A DNA stretch of 64,000 nt from Arthrobacter sp. FB24 (GTDB lineage: Bacteria; Actinomycetota; Actinomycetes; Actinomycetales; Micrococcaceae), in contig NC_008541.1 of assembly GCF_000196235.1 (NCBI RefSeq), positions 4,216,001-4,280,000 of the forward strand. The letters are read 5' to 3'. The notes beneath the pieces are model-generated. The model did not search any database. It saw only the letters and a list, made by a program, of their open reading frames with translations, and was not told the origin of the DNA. The stretch's first letter is position 1. Each line of letters starts with the position of its first letter. Shown one piece after another: positions 51,394-59,319 of this stretch. Made by a program: the position numbers and the translations under genes.

Positions 51394-52971
51394 CTACAGC
51401 CGGGAGAGCTTGGTGTCGTTCGGGACCTTCTGGTACGTGCTGACGTTCGTGCTGACCTGGTTTTCGGTGCTGACCTTGACCTCGCCTGCCTTGACGTCGA
51501 ACCCGGCCTCGTTGGACGCAGTGACCACGCTGTTCACCTGTACCGTAGCCGAGCCCGCCTCGTAGAGCTTCGCGGCGTCCCGGGCAGCTGCGGCGTCGTT
51601 CCCGAGCGCCACGTTCTTCATGTAGCTGTCGATCACGGCGCTGTTTTCCGGCGTGTAGTCGATGTCGATCTTGACGGTGCCCTGGGTGCCCGCCGTCACG
51701 CTGGACTCGACGTTGCCGGCCTTGACGTCCATACCCTCCTTGACGCCCTGCGCCACGGTACCTTCCATGGACAGGGACACCGAACTGAGGTTGTTGTCCT
51801 TGTCCATGTTCAGTTCCAGGCCACCCTTGCCCGAAGCCTCGAACGTCCGCCCGTCCAGGTCCAGGTTGCCCTTCGCGGAGACTTCCACGCTCCCCTTGGA
51901 CGTCCCGTCGCTGAGGTTCTTTTCATAGGCCAGTTCCAGCTTCGCGGAGGCGGCGGCATCAGCCGAATCGGCACCGGCTTCAAAGCTCAGCGATCCCTTG
52001 GCCTTGTCCTCGTGTCCGTTGGAGCCGTTGTCCGAGGCGGCCTCGTCCAGGGTGTCCAGGATGTAGTCGGGCGCGTTGCCGGCCACGTCCTTGATGTCAC
52101 CCGCACTGTCCGGCGGGAGGTCGGCGTACATCTGGTTCCGCGCCGCCATGGCTTCTTCAATGCTGCCGAACGTGTATTCGCGGGCCACCTCGCCCGTCAG
52201 GGTGGCCCCGGCGGTCCCGGAAGCGTCGTTCACGCCCAGGCCCATGTTGCCGTAGACCTTCACGGTGGCCGAGCCGTCCGCGTTTTCCACCACTTCGGTG
52301 CCCACTTCGGCGCCGCCGTGGACCCACAGGACACGGGCTTCGATGGAGGCCTTGCCCGTCTCCGTGTAGACCGGGATGTCTTCCTTGGCCAGCTCCAGCA
52401 GGTGCTGCCGGGCGAGGTCCTGCGCTGCTTCCGGGATTCCGCCGTCCATGGCCATCAGGTCCTTGGCCAGCGGACCGTCCGGGCCTTCGCCCTCGATCAG
52501 GTACTTCTTGTCGGCGGCCGAGAGACCGTCCCACCACTTGGCCTGTTCCTCCGGGCTGGCCCCGGCCATCGTGTCCAGCTGGCCCTGAAGCTCGGCCCGG
52601 TGTTCCGCCGCCTCGCGGGCAGCCTCAAGCTTTTCCTGCGCCCAGTTCTTTATCTGGTCGAACAGGCCCTTCAGCCCGCCCGGGCCTGCGCTGGTGGCGC
52701 CCGTGCCGGCCGCCGAGGACTTTTCCTGCTCCGCGGCGTTCTGGAGCAGGACTTTAGAGTTCTGCCGGAGGCTTGCAACCACCCGTTCGATGCTGGGACG
52801 GTGGCTGCCCGTCCACTCCTGCCGGAAACGCTCGCCGTCGCCGCCTTTCCAGGGGGCGGCAAGGATCTGGCTCTGCAGCGAGGACGCCCTGGTGCTGAGC
52901 AGTGAAGCTGCTTTGTCTGCGGCCTTGGCCAAGGCGCGAAGCTGACTGACGTCAGCACCGTAAAAAGTCAT
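51394..52971 (-). CDS. WXG100-headed protein with repetitive beta-rich C-terminal domain
   Basis: The 525-residue protein begins with a WXG100-like helical hairpin: TFYGADVSQLRALAKAADKA and the signature Trp41-Lys-Gly43 in ILAAPWKGGDGERFRQEW, as in type VII secretion substrates. A linker with coiled-coil-like helices (FDQIKNWAQEKLEAAREAAE, residues 110-135) follows. From about residue 320 to the end it is rich in alternating charged and hydrophobic residues (SLSFEAGADSADAAASAKLE; GSVEVSAKGNLDLDGRTFEA), like repetitive beta-structure. ATG 52969-52971 has GGGGAG 5 bases upstream. No enzyme motif is recognised in the C-terminal part; it may be an effector, adhesin or toxin of unknown type. Confidence 0.75.
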   Translation of the reverse strand: MTFYGADVSQLRALAKAADKAASLLSTRASSLQSQILAAPWKGGDGERFRQEWTGSHRPSIERVVASLRQNSKVLLQNAAEQEKSSAAGTGATSAGPGGLKGLFDQIKNWAQEKLEAAREAAEHRAELQGQLDTMAGASPEEQAKWWDGLSAADKKYLIEGEGPDGPLAKDLMAMDGGIPEAAQDLARQHLLELAKEDIPVYTETGKASIEARVLWVHGGAEVGTEVVENADGSATVKVYGNMGLGVNDASGTAGATLTGEVAREYTFGSIEEAMAARNQMYADLPPDSAGDIKDVAGNAPDYILDTLDEAASDNGSNGHEDKAKGSLSFEAGADSADAAASAKLELAYEKNLSDGTSKGSVEVSAKGNLDLDGRTFEASGKGGLELNMDKDNNLSSVSLSMEGTVAQGVKEGMDVKAGNVESSVTAGTQGTVKIDIDYTPENSAVIDSYMKNVALGNDAAAARDAAKLYEAGSATVQVNSVVTASNEAGFDVKAGEVKVSTENQVSTNVSTYQKVPNDTKLSRL

Positions 52972-53154
52972 GATGTCTCCCCAGAGAATGATGCAGTTGC
53001 GAGGTGGTGGCTGGTCCATATCGTGCCATGTTGCCCCCGGGGGTGCCATGGGCATCACTACCCATGGCACCCCCGCGAGCAGCCTGAGTCCGTCCGCCGC
53101 CACCCTGCCGCGGTGCATAACCGCCGTCGGCGAGCTGTTCCGGAGCCGGTTCCC

Positions 53155-54045
53155 GTGGCACGATTGGCCTTTAACACCGCCTGCGGGACAGCCCCGCGGC
53201 CACGAGAACTGCACGAGGGTCCGGACATCAAAAGAGAACTGAGAGAAGCCGCCGGGACGGCTGAGGAAGTCACCAACTCACGGCCGCTGGAGCTCATGGC
53301 CCGTGCCGGGTTCGCAGTGAGCGGCATCCTGCATTTTTTGGTGGGCGCCATCGCCATCCGCCTGGCCATGGGGGGCGAAGGCAAAGCTGACGTCAGCGGC
53401 GCCGTGCAGGAGCTAGCCGGCCAGCCCGCCGGACCCATCCTGCTGTGGAGCAGCTTCGCCGCCTGCGTGGCGCTCGCCATCTGGCAGACCAGCGATGCGA
53501 TCTTCGACTTCAGCCACCTGCCGAAGCGCGAAAAGATCGGCAAGAAGCTCAAGGCGGCGGGCCAGGCCGTGGTCTTTGCCGCTTTCGCCGTCACGCTGGC
53601 CTCGTTCGCCATCGGCACCGGGAGGGACAACAGCCAGTCCACCAGCGATTTCACCATCGCGCTGATGAAGGCCCCTGGCGGCGTTGCGCTGCTGATCGTC
53701 ATCGGCGCCGCGGTGGCCGTCACGGGGATCGTGTACGGGATCCGCGGCGTCCGGAAGTCGTTCGAAAAGAACCTCAGGATGCCTGCCCCGGGCACCACCC
53801 GAACCGCGGTGACGGTCCTGGGCGTGGTGGGATACGTCGCGAAGGGCTTCGCACTGCTGCTGGTAGGCCTGCTGATTGTCATTGCCACCATCCGGTCGCA
53901 CCCGGAGGAATCCACCGGGCTCGACGGCGGGTTGAAGGCGCTGCGGGACCAGCCGTTCGGGCTGTACCTGCTGGCCGCTGCCGGCATCGGCCTGATCTGC
54001 TACGGCGTGTACTCGATGATGCGGGCAAAGCTGGCGAAGATGTAG
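53155..54045 (+). CDS. DUF1206-domain membrane protein
   Basis: The 296-residue form has six hydrophobic segments arranged as three repeats of the DUF1206 family (ARAGFAVSGILHFLVGAIAIRL, RTAVTVLGVVGYVAKGFALLLVGLL, LYLLAAAGIGLICYGVYSMM). Function is unknown. The start is doubtful: GTG 53155 has GGAG at 9 bases and is used here; the strongly conserved region begins only at about residue 24 (an ATC codon at 53227 with GAGGGT just before it is where many homologues would begin). It is divergent from the WXG100 protein gene. Confidence 0.75.
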   Translation: MARLAFNTACGTAPRPRELHEGPDIKRELREAAGTAEEVTNSRPLELMARAGFAVSGILHFLVGAIAIRLAMGGEGKADVSGAVQELAGQPAGPILLWSSFAACVALAIWQTSDAIFDFSHLPKREKIGKKLKAAGQAVVFAAFAVTLASFAIGTGRDNSQSTSDFTIALMKAPGGVALLIVIGAAVAVTGIVYGIRGVRKSFEKNLRMPAPGTTRTAVTVLGVVGYVAKGFALLLVGLLIVIATIRSHPEESTGLDGGLKALRDQPFGLYLLAAAGIGLICYGVYSMMRAKLAKM

Positions 54046-54081
54046 GCCGCGTGCGGACACCCGCCCGGCTAGGGTGGACGC

Positions 54082-54561
54082 ATGCCCCAGGTACGCGCCG
54101 AACGATTCATCCGACTCGACCCTGAGACCGCTTTTGCGTTCTCCCAGACCACCGGCGAGTTCCGGCTGAAGTGGGATCCGTTCATTTCAGCTCAGGGCTG
54201 GCTGGACGGCGCCCGGGCGGCCGGCAAGGGTGTCCGAACGCGGACGGTCTCGAAAATGGGTCTGGTGATGGTGAGCCAATACGTCTCCTACGCACCGCCC
54301 CGGAACGTGGGCATGACTATGGTGTCCGGGCCGTGGTTTTTCGCCAACTTTGGCGGCGGCTGGCGTTTCACCCCGGCCGACGGCGGCACCCGGGCTGTCT
54401 GGAAGTACACCTTTTCCTGCCGGCCGGCGTGGTTGCGGCCCGTGGCGGAGCGGATCGGCAGCTGGCTGCTGGGCCGTGAGATCGAAAAGCGCATCGGGGC
54501 TTTCGCCCGGGCGTGCGAGGACCCGCAGCTCGTGGCGGAGTTCCGCGCCCTGCGGTCCTAG
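54082..54561 (+). CDS. SRPBCC (polyketide cyclase-like) family protein
   Basis: The 159-residue protein has the START/Bet v1-like pattern of small SRPBCC proteins: VRAERFIRLDPETAFAFSQTTG, KWDPFISAQGWLDGARAAGKG, VSGPWFFANFGGGWRFTPADGG and a C-terminal helix. It probably binds or processes a hydrophobic ligand. It follows the DUF1206 gene by 36 bases on the same strand. Its stop shares a CTAG with the convergent aminotransferase. Confidence 0.78.
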   Translation: MPQVRAERFIRLDPETAFAFSQTTGEFRLKWDPFISAQGWLDGARAAGKGVRTRTVSKMGLVMVSQYVSYAPPRNVGMTMVSGPWFFANFGGGWRFTPADGGTRAVWKYTFSCRPAWLRPVAERIGSWLLGREIEKRIGAFARACEDPQLVAEFRALRS

Positions 54562-55730
54562 GGCCGCCCGCCCTCGAGGGCGGCCCGGACACGCGCACCG
54601 ATGCCGCGCAGCCGCTCGACCGGTTCGGTGGCGTAGACCAGCCGTACGTACCGGGGAGCCACGTCCTGGCCCCACGCCGTCATGGGGGTCGCGGCGATGC
54701 GGCCCGCCACCAGGAGCCGCCGGGACAGCTCCGGCGCCCGCATCCCCAGTGCCTCGGCATCCAGCAACAGCGACCAGCCGCCCTCAGGCACCACAACGGG
54801 CAGCCCGGCCAACTCCGCGGTCACCAGGTCCCGGCGCGACTGCCACTCGCGCACGGCACCGGTGATCCCGTCGTCGCTGTTGGTCAGTGCGGCGAGGACC
54901 CCGGCCTGGTTGAAGCCGCTGGCCACGGCAGTGTTGTAGATCGCGGCGAGGGCCACGTCTCCCATCACCTCCGGGGGTCCGGCCACCCAGCCGACGCGCC
55001 AGCCGATCATGCGGTAATTCTTGGAGACTCCGCCCATGGTGATGGTGTGCGGGGCCAGTTCCGGAAACGACGCCGGATGACGGTACGGCAGGCCGTCGAA
55101 CAGGATCCGGTCCATGGCGGCGTCATATAGCAGCCAGCAGTCCGCGTGCAGGCAGGCATCACGGACTGCGCCCCATTCGGCGTCGTTGAGCACGTGGCCG
55201 GTGGGCATGGCGGGGCTCATTAACAGGATGGCCCGGGTGCGCGCGGAAACCGCCGCGGCGAGCCTCACCGGGTCCAGGCGCCAGCGCCCGCCGGAGACCA
55301 TCAGCGGAACGAACACCGGGATGGCCCCTGCAAGCCGGACCCTGTTGATCATGCCCGCATAGGTGGGATCCGTGAGGATCACTTCGTCGCCGTGGTCCAC
55401 GGTTGCCAGGAGAACGCTGAGCATTCCGGCGAGAGCGCCGCCGGTGATCACCACCTCGGAACGGGGATCGTAGGAAAGCCCGGTCTGCTGCCGGAGCCGG
55501 TGCGCCACGGCCTGGCGGAGGGCCAGCGTGCCGGTGAAGGGGAGCCAGCTGTTGGCTGCCTTGTTTCCCACAGCCTCGCGGGTGGCGATGATGGCCGACG
55601 GCGGCGGCGCGATGTCCGTGTCCAGGTTCTCCATCCGGAGCACGTCGGGATCACCACCGACGGCGGCTGCCACCTTGTCGATGCCAAAGGGCTGAATCCG
55701 GGCAAAACGCCCGGTCCTGCCGCGGACCAT
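54558..55730 (-). CDS. class I/II PLP-dependent aminotransferase
   Basis: The 390-residue protein has the fold-type I motifs: LPFTGTLALRQAVAHRLRQ, VVITGGALAGMLSVLLATVD, SPAMPTGHVLNDAEW (with the unusual MPTG in place of NPTG), YDAAMDRILFDGL and the PLP lysine in MGGVSKNYRMIGWRVGW. The substrate is unknown. ATG 55728-55730 is used; the longer reading overlaps the anti-sigma gene in another frame. It lies 31 bases after the anti-sigma gene, likely in the same operon as the ECF sigma factor. Confidence 0.82.
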   Translation of the reverse strand: MVRGRTGRFARIQPFGIDKVAAAVGGDPDVLRMENLDTDIAPPPSAIIATREAVGNKAANSWLPFTGTLALRQAVAHRLRQQTGLSYDPRSEVVITGGALAGMLSVLLATVDHGDEVILTDPTYAGMINRVRLAGAIPVFVPLMVSGGRWRLDPVRLAAAVSARTRAILLMSPAMPTGHVLNDAEWGAVRDACLHADCWLLYDAAMDRILFDGLPYRHPASFPELAPHTITMGGVSKNYRMIGWRVGWVAGPPEVMGDVALAAIYNTAVASGFNQAGVLAALTNSDDGITGAVREWQSRRDLVTAELAGLPVVVPEGGWSLLLDAEALGMRAPELSRRLLVAGRIAATPMTAWGQDVAPRYVRLVYATEPVERLRGIGARVRAALEGGRP

Positions 55731-55761
55731 GTGCCCAGCGTCCCACCGGGCGCGGTGCGCG

Positions 55762-56469
55762 TCAATGGGCCCCCGACGAGCCGTCCACCATGGAAATGAC
55801 AGCCACTGTCTGCTGGCCTTCGTTGCGCAGTTCCACACTGCTGATCCGGCTGATCTGGGTGGGCGTTGCCCCGGTGATCCTGGACCTGCCACCGGGCGTC
55901 GCGGACCAGCTGCACGCCCGGTCCTCTGTGCCGTCCTGGCCCTTGACCCACAGGGACAAGGTGCCCTGGGTGGGCAGGCTGGTCCCGGAAAACGAGACCT
56001 CGGTCCCCCACGCCTTCTTGATCAGGGCAAGCTGGACCTGAAGGCCGCCCGGGGCTTCCACCGAGTAGCTGGCGTCCGGCCGGGGCGGCTGGTTGAACAG
56101 CGGAGCGGCCAGCACCCCCACCGCCAGGCACGCGGCGGCCACCGCCCCGACAAAAGCCGCCCACCGCCGTCGTGATTTCCTCCGCCGTACTGCCAGTTCG
56201 TCCAGCAGGGCGGCGGGTTCCGCCGCGGAAGCCACTACCCCCAACGCAGTGGCTTCCGGGGCTGCCGCTGCGGGCGCCGGCCCGGCCAGGGCGACGGCGT
56301 CCGCAACAGGGAGGGCGTCCAGAAGCGCCGGCAGGCTGGCAAGTTCGTCCAGCTCCCGCCGGCAGTCCGGGCACCCCGCCAGATGCTGCTCGAACCGCGA
56401 CACGTCAGCCTGCTCCAGGCCGCCCAGCAGGTAGGCTCCCAGCAATTGGTGCACGTCCGCGCTGCTCAC
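55762..56469 (-). CDS. zinc-finger anti-sigma factor
   Basis: The 235-residue protein has an N-terminal zf-HC2 domain (HQLLGAYLLGGLEQADVSRFE and HLAGCPDCRREL, HxxxCxxC), an Ala-rich linker, a single membrane helix (AAFVGAVAAACLAVGVLAA, near residue 107) and an extracytoplasmic C-terminal part. This is the RslA/RskA-type anti-sigma arrangement: it holds the ECF sigma factor until an external or redox signal. GTG start overlaps the sigma stop (GTGA), a strong sign of pairing. The signal sensed is unknown. Confidence 0.88.
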   Translation of the reverse strand: MSSADVHQLLGAYLLGGLEQADVSRFEQHLAGCPDCRRELDELASLPALLDALPVADAVALAGPAPAAAAPEATALGVVASAAEPAALLDELAVRRRKSRRRWAAFVGAVAAACLAVGVLAAPLFNQPPRPDASYSVEAPGGLQVQLALIKKAWGTEVSFSGTSLPTQGTLSLWVKGQDGTEDRACSWSATPGGRSRITGATPTQISRISSVELRNEGQQTVAVISMVDGSSGAH

Positions 56470-56966
56470 CGTTGCACCCCCATTTCGTCAAGGATGGTCC
56501 GCAGCGCCCGCACCGCATAGAACGCGCGGGACTTCACCGTCCCGGCGGGAATACTCAGCTCCAAGGCCGTTTCCGCGACAGTGCAGCGGCGGTAGTGCAG
56601 TGCCACCAGGACGTCCCGGTGTTCGGCGCTGAGACGCAGCAAGGCTTCCTCCATCAGTACGCGGTTGAGCAGTTCGTCAACGCGTTCACTGGCTTCCGCG
56701 GGGTCTGCCACATCCCGTTCGGCCGCTTCGAGGGGACGGCGCTGGGCCTTGCGGTAGTTATCGATCATGATGTTCCGGGCGGTGCGGAAAAGGTAGCTCC
56801 GCAGGCTGCCGGTAATCTCCGGGGCCTGCTGCCAGACCCGGAGGACGGTTTCCTGGACAACGTCCTCAGCCAGTTGCGGATCGCGGCAGGCGCTCAGTAC
56901 AAAGCGCCGCAGCGCCGGGCCGTGCTCCCGGTAAATCGCTGCCACCACATCTTCATCGAGCGGCAT
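56466..56966 (-). CDS. ECF RNA polymerase sigma factor (SigL-like)
   Basis: The 166-residue protein has region 2 (HGPALRRFVLSACRDPQLAE and DVVQETVLRVWQQAP) and region 4 (LSAEHRDVLVALHYRRCTVAE, TALELSIPAGTVKSRAFYAV). ATG 56964-56966 is preceded by GGGAGGGG and chosen over an ATG 36 bases upstream, giving the usual ECF length. The promoter just upstream has TGAACC and CGTC boxes like M. tuberculosis SigL sites. It lies ahead of its zinc anti-sigma and an aminotransferase. Confidence 0.9.
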   Translation of the reverse strand: MPLDEDVVAAIYREHGPALRRFVLSACRDPQLAEDVVQETVLRVWQQAPEITGSLRSYLFRTARNIMIDNYRKAQRRPLEAAERDVADPAEASERVDELLNRVLMEEALLRLSAEHRDVLVALHYRRCTVAETALELSIPAGTVKSRAFYAVRALRTILDEMGVQR

Positions 56967-57059
56967 CCCCGCCCCTCCCGCTGTGCTGATGGTGCCCTGC
57001 ATTATCTGTGATGCCTCATGGTGCCGCGGCCGGCCGGACGCCCGCCGTTCCCCAGTTAT

Positions 57060-57085
57060 GACGCCGCCCGGCCCGAAACGGTTCA
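57060..57085 (-). promoter_or_regulatory. ECF promoter of the sigma/anti-sigma operon
   Basis: On the minus strand, TGAACC (57085-57080) is followed after exactly 16 bases by CGTC (57063-57060) and ATA beyond, a textbook ECF promoter. It is about 95 bases upstream of the sigma factor start. The same two boxes with the same spacing face the other way at 57133-57158, so the sigma factor probably recognises both. Confidence 0.7.
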
Positions 57086-57132
57086 CCGCCGAGTGCGGTC
57101 CACGGAGGCGCCGCACTGAACGATTCTGCTTG

Positions 57133-57158
57133 TGAACCATTCTGTTCCCTGACACGTC
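57133..57158 (+). promoter_or_regulatory. ECF promoter of the lipoprotein gene
   Basis: TGAACC (57133-57138), a 16-base spacer, then CGTC (57155-57158) with ATA following, identical in boxes and spacing to the divergent promoter at 57060-57085. It lies 64 bases before the lipoprotein start codon. The match to the SigL consensus TGAACC-N16-CGT is exact as I recall it. Confidence 0.7.
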
Positions 57159-57221
57159 ATACCGGATAGCGCCGGCCCGCATTCCGCACCTTTTGGCCGG
57201 CACGAATCCAAGGAGCCGGAC

Positions 57222-57749
57222 ATGAAGAAGCACTGGGGAACAGGCCTGTACGTTCTGGCGCTGGCCGCGGCCCTCACGGCCTGTGGCGGCGGAACCGGAA
57301 CGTCGACGACCACCACTGCGGAAGGCACGACGTCGGCCTCCGCTCCCGCGGAAAGCTCGACAGCCGCCGTCCCCGCCGGAGCGGCTGAACTGAAGACTGC
57401 CTCGTCTGCGGCGGGCCGGATCGTGGTGGATGCGAAAGGCATGAGCGTCTATTTCTTCACGAAGGACGTGAAGGACTCCGGCACCAGCGCGTGCACCGGC
57501 GCATGCATCGCCGCGTGGCCGCCGGTCCTCACCGAATCGGACGCGCCGGCCGTGGAGGGCGTTACGGGAACGGTGGCAACAATCGCGACGCCGGAGGGAA
57601 AGAAGCAGGTGACGATCAACGGCCTGCCGGTCTACTACTACGTCAAGGACAAAGCCGCAGGTGACATCACCGGCCAGGGCGTCAACGACGTCTGGTACCT
57701 GGTCGGCCCCTCGGGAGACATGCTGAAGACCGCGGCTGGCGGCTACTAG
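57222..57749 (+). CDS. COG4315-type lipoprotein of the ECF sigma regulon
   Basis: The 175-residue protein has a lipoprotein signal (LYVLALAAALTACGGG, Cys21) and a threonine/serine-rich linker, then a repeated Y-x-F/W/Y-x-x-D-type motif (GMSVYFFTKDVKDSG and LPVYYYVKDKAAGD) with a CTGACIAAWPPV region, the pattern of COG4315 predicted secreted lipoproteins. Its role is unknown, perhaps envelope or redox-related. The ribosome-binding site AAGGAG precedes ATG 57222. It is divergent from the ECF sigma operon and has a matching promoter. Confidence 0.8.
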   Translation: MKKHWGTGLYVLALAAALTACGGGTGTSTTTTAEGTTSASAPAESSTAAVPAGAAELKTASSAAGRIVVDAKGMSVYFFTKDVKDSGTSACTGACIAAWPPVLTESDAPAVEGVTGTVATIATPEGKKQVTINGLPVYYYVKDKAAGDITGQGVNDVWYLVGPSGDMLKTAAGGY

Positions 57750-57755
57750 CCGACG

Positions 57756-57790
57756 GTTTCAGCACAGAGCCCCGTTTCAGCACAGAGCCC
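57756..57790. repeat. tandem 18-bp repeat
   Basis: GTTTCAGCACAGAGCCC occurs at 57756-57772 and again at 57774-57790 with one intervening base, an exact tandem duplication in the convergent intergenic space between the lipoprotein and the proline-rich anti-sigma-like gene. It does not resemble a terminator. It is probably a recent slippage duplication. Confidence 0.7.
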
Positions 57791-57804
57791 GACCGGGCAC
57801 GCGG

Positions 57805-58638
57805 CTAGCGAACCGGCGAGGGAGCAGGCAGCTCGGGGACTGGCAGCTCTACCGGCGACGTAGGAACAAGATCGGACGGACCGGGGCTCACGGGGGCGGA
57901 CGGAAGCGACTTGCCCGGGGGCAGCTGTCCAAGTCCCGGAACGTTGGCCGGGTTGCGGGGATCGGGTTTCCCCGGCAGGGCGCGTCCGGGCGCGGGGACG
58001 GTGCCCGGCGAGGGGGCGGCGGTTTCCCCGGCGCTGCCCTGACCTGGTTGCCCGCCGGAGACTGTTCCGCCGTCCGCCGGCGAAGGCGCCGGCGAGGCGG
58101 GCGCGGGTGCGCCCGGTGACGTTCCCCCGGTGCCCGGCACCGGCTGGCCTGGGGTGCTTCCCCCGCCTCCCGGAGTTACGGTCCCCACGAAGAAGGTCAC
58201 GGCATGACCGACGTTACCCAGGGTGTGGCGGAAGTTTTGATCCGAGGCTGCCGCGGCGGCGCCACCGGCGGCCAGGGCAGCCGCGACGGAAAGCGCCGTA
58301 AGCGGCAGCCGGCGTTTGCGCCGTCGACGGGCGGCCAGCTCATCCACGGCAGGCTCACCAGGTGCGGAGTCGGCGGGTGAGGGCTCGGCAGAGGCGGCGG
58401 GCAGTGCCATGGCGTGCGTGCGGGCGGCGGCGGATTCAGCAGAAACAGCGGGAAGCACGGTCAGCGTGACGGCCGGCGCCATCAGCGCTTCCACCGCGGC
58501 GGACGGCCGCGGGCTGTCGGCGGCCAGTGCACGCAGTTCCAGCAGGACGGGACGCAGTTCGCCCGCGTCTTCCATGCCGGCGTCAGCCAGCAGTTCGTCG
58601 ATGATCCGCTGGTTCCGGAATGAGGAGTTGTCACTCAT
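57805..58638 (-). CDS. single-pass membrane protein, probable anti-sigma factor (RsdA-like)
   Basis: The 277-residue protein has a cytoplasmic N-terminus of about 110 residues, one membrane helix (LPLTALSVAAALAAGGAAAA) after RRRRKRR, and a 130-residue proline/glycine-rich extracytoplasmic tail. This is the layout of mycobacterial RsdA, which lacks a zinc finger. Its ATG overlaps the end of the ECF sigma gene by 8 bases, supporting a sigma/anti-sigma pair. Direct binding to the sigma factor is inference. Confidence 0.7.
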   Translation of the reverse strand: MSDNSSFRNQRIIDELLADAGMEDAGELRPVLLELRALAADSPRPSAAVEALMAPAVTLTVLPAVSAESAAARTHAMALPAASAEPSPADSAPGEPAVDELAARRRRKRRLPLTALSVAAALAAGGAAAAASDQNFRHTLGNVGHAVTFFVGTVTPGGGGSTPGQPVPGTGGTSPGAPAPASPAPSPADGGTVSGGQPGQGSAGETAAPSPGTVPAPGRALPGKPDPRNPANVPGLGQLPPGKSLPSAPVSPGPSDLVPTSPVELPVPELPAPSPVR

Positions 58639-59188
58639 GGTCTGCCTGGCTTCCTATTGAGGCGCGTTCCCTAAGGGCGATGAGCGCCCGGCGATGCAAC
58701 TGTTTGACGGCTCCAGGTGTCCTGTCCATGATTTCGGCGGCCTGCTCCACGGACAGGTCCGCCACCACCCTGAGGGCGAGGACTTCCTGGTGGTCCGGGC
58801 TGAGTCCTTCGAGAAGGGCACCTGCGCCTCCGGAGTCCACCTTCGCGAGCGCCAGTTCCTCGGCCGAAGCCGAACTGCGGCCGTCGAGTTCAGACTCGTA
58901 GGGGCTGAGGGACGGAGTGCGCTCGTTGCGGCGGTAATAATCCACCATGCGCGCATGCGCAATGGAGAAAATGAGCGACTTGGCGCCCTGAAGTCCGCCG
59001 CTCAGGCCGTCAAGCTTCGGATAGAAGGCAAGGAACACGTCCTGGGTGACCGCCTCGGGATCATCCACTCCGCGAGCCCTCAGGTAGCCAAGAACTGCGC
59101 CGGAGAACTTTCGGTAGACAAGGGTGAACAGCACGGCGGGGTCGGTCCCGTCCGTGCGCACATATTCATCTGCCAAAGTGTCCAGCAC
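58631..59188 (-). CDS. ECF RNA polymerase sigma factor (SigD-like)
   Basis: The 185-residue protein has region 2 (LFTLVYRKFSGAVLGYLRAR, DPEAVTQDVFLAFYPKLDGL, AKSLIFSIAHARMVDYYRRN) and region 4 (LSPDHQEVLALRVVADLSVEQ, AAEIMDRTPGAVKQLHRRAL). GTG 59186-59188 has GGAGGAG just upstream. It pairs with the overlapping RsdA-like membrane protein. A promoter with a SigD-type consensus lies beside the neighbouring secreted-protein gene, supporting a SigD-like identity (inference). Confidence 0.85.
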   Translation of the reverse strand: MLDTLADEYVRTDGTDPAVLFTLVYRKFSGAVLGYLRARGVDDPEAVTQDVFLAFYPKLDGLSGGLQGAKSLIFSIAHARMVDYYRRNERTPSLSPYESELDGRSSASAEELALAKVDSGGAGALLEGLSPDHQEVLALRVVADLSVEQAAEIMDRTPGAVKQLHRRALIALRERASIGSQADHE

Positions 59189-59264
59189 CCTAGGGCTCCT
59201 CCATCCCGTGCCGCGCGGTCACATATGTCCGAAGATCGGAAGGCTGCGAACCTGCGCCGGTTGC

Positions 59265-59301
59265 ACCGCGGGACTTCCGCCACAGCGAAAAGTCCCGCGG
59301 T
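59265..59301. terminator. terminator hairpin downstream of the secreted-protein gene
   Basis: ACCGCGGGACTT (59265-59276) pairs perfectly with AAGTCCCGCGGT (59290-59301) around a 13-base loop. It lies between the end of the secreted-protein gene (59320, minus) and the start of the sigma gene (59188, minus), as a terminator would. No T-run follows, so its efficiency is uncertain. Confidence 0.6.
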
Positions 59302-59319
59302 CCACCATAGGCGGCTGTA

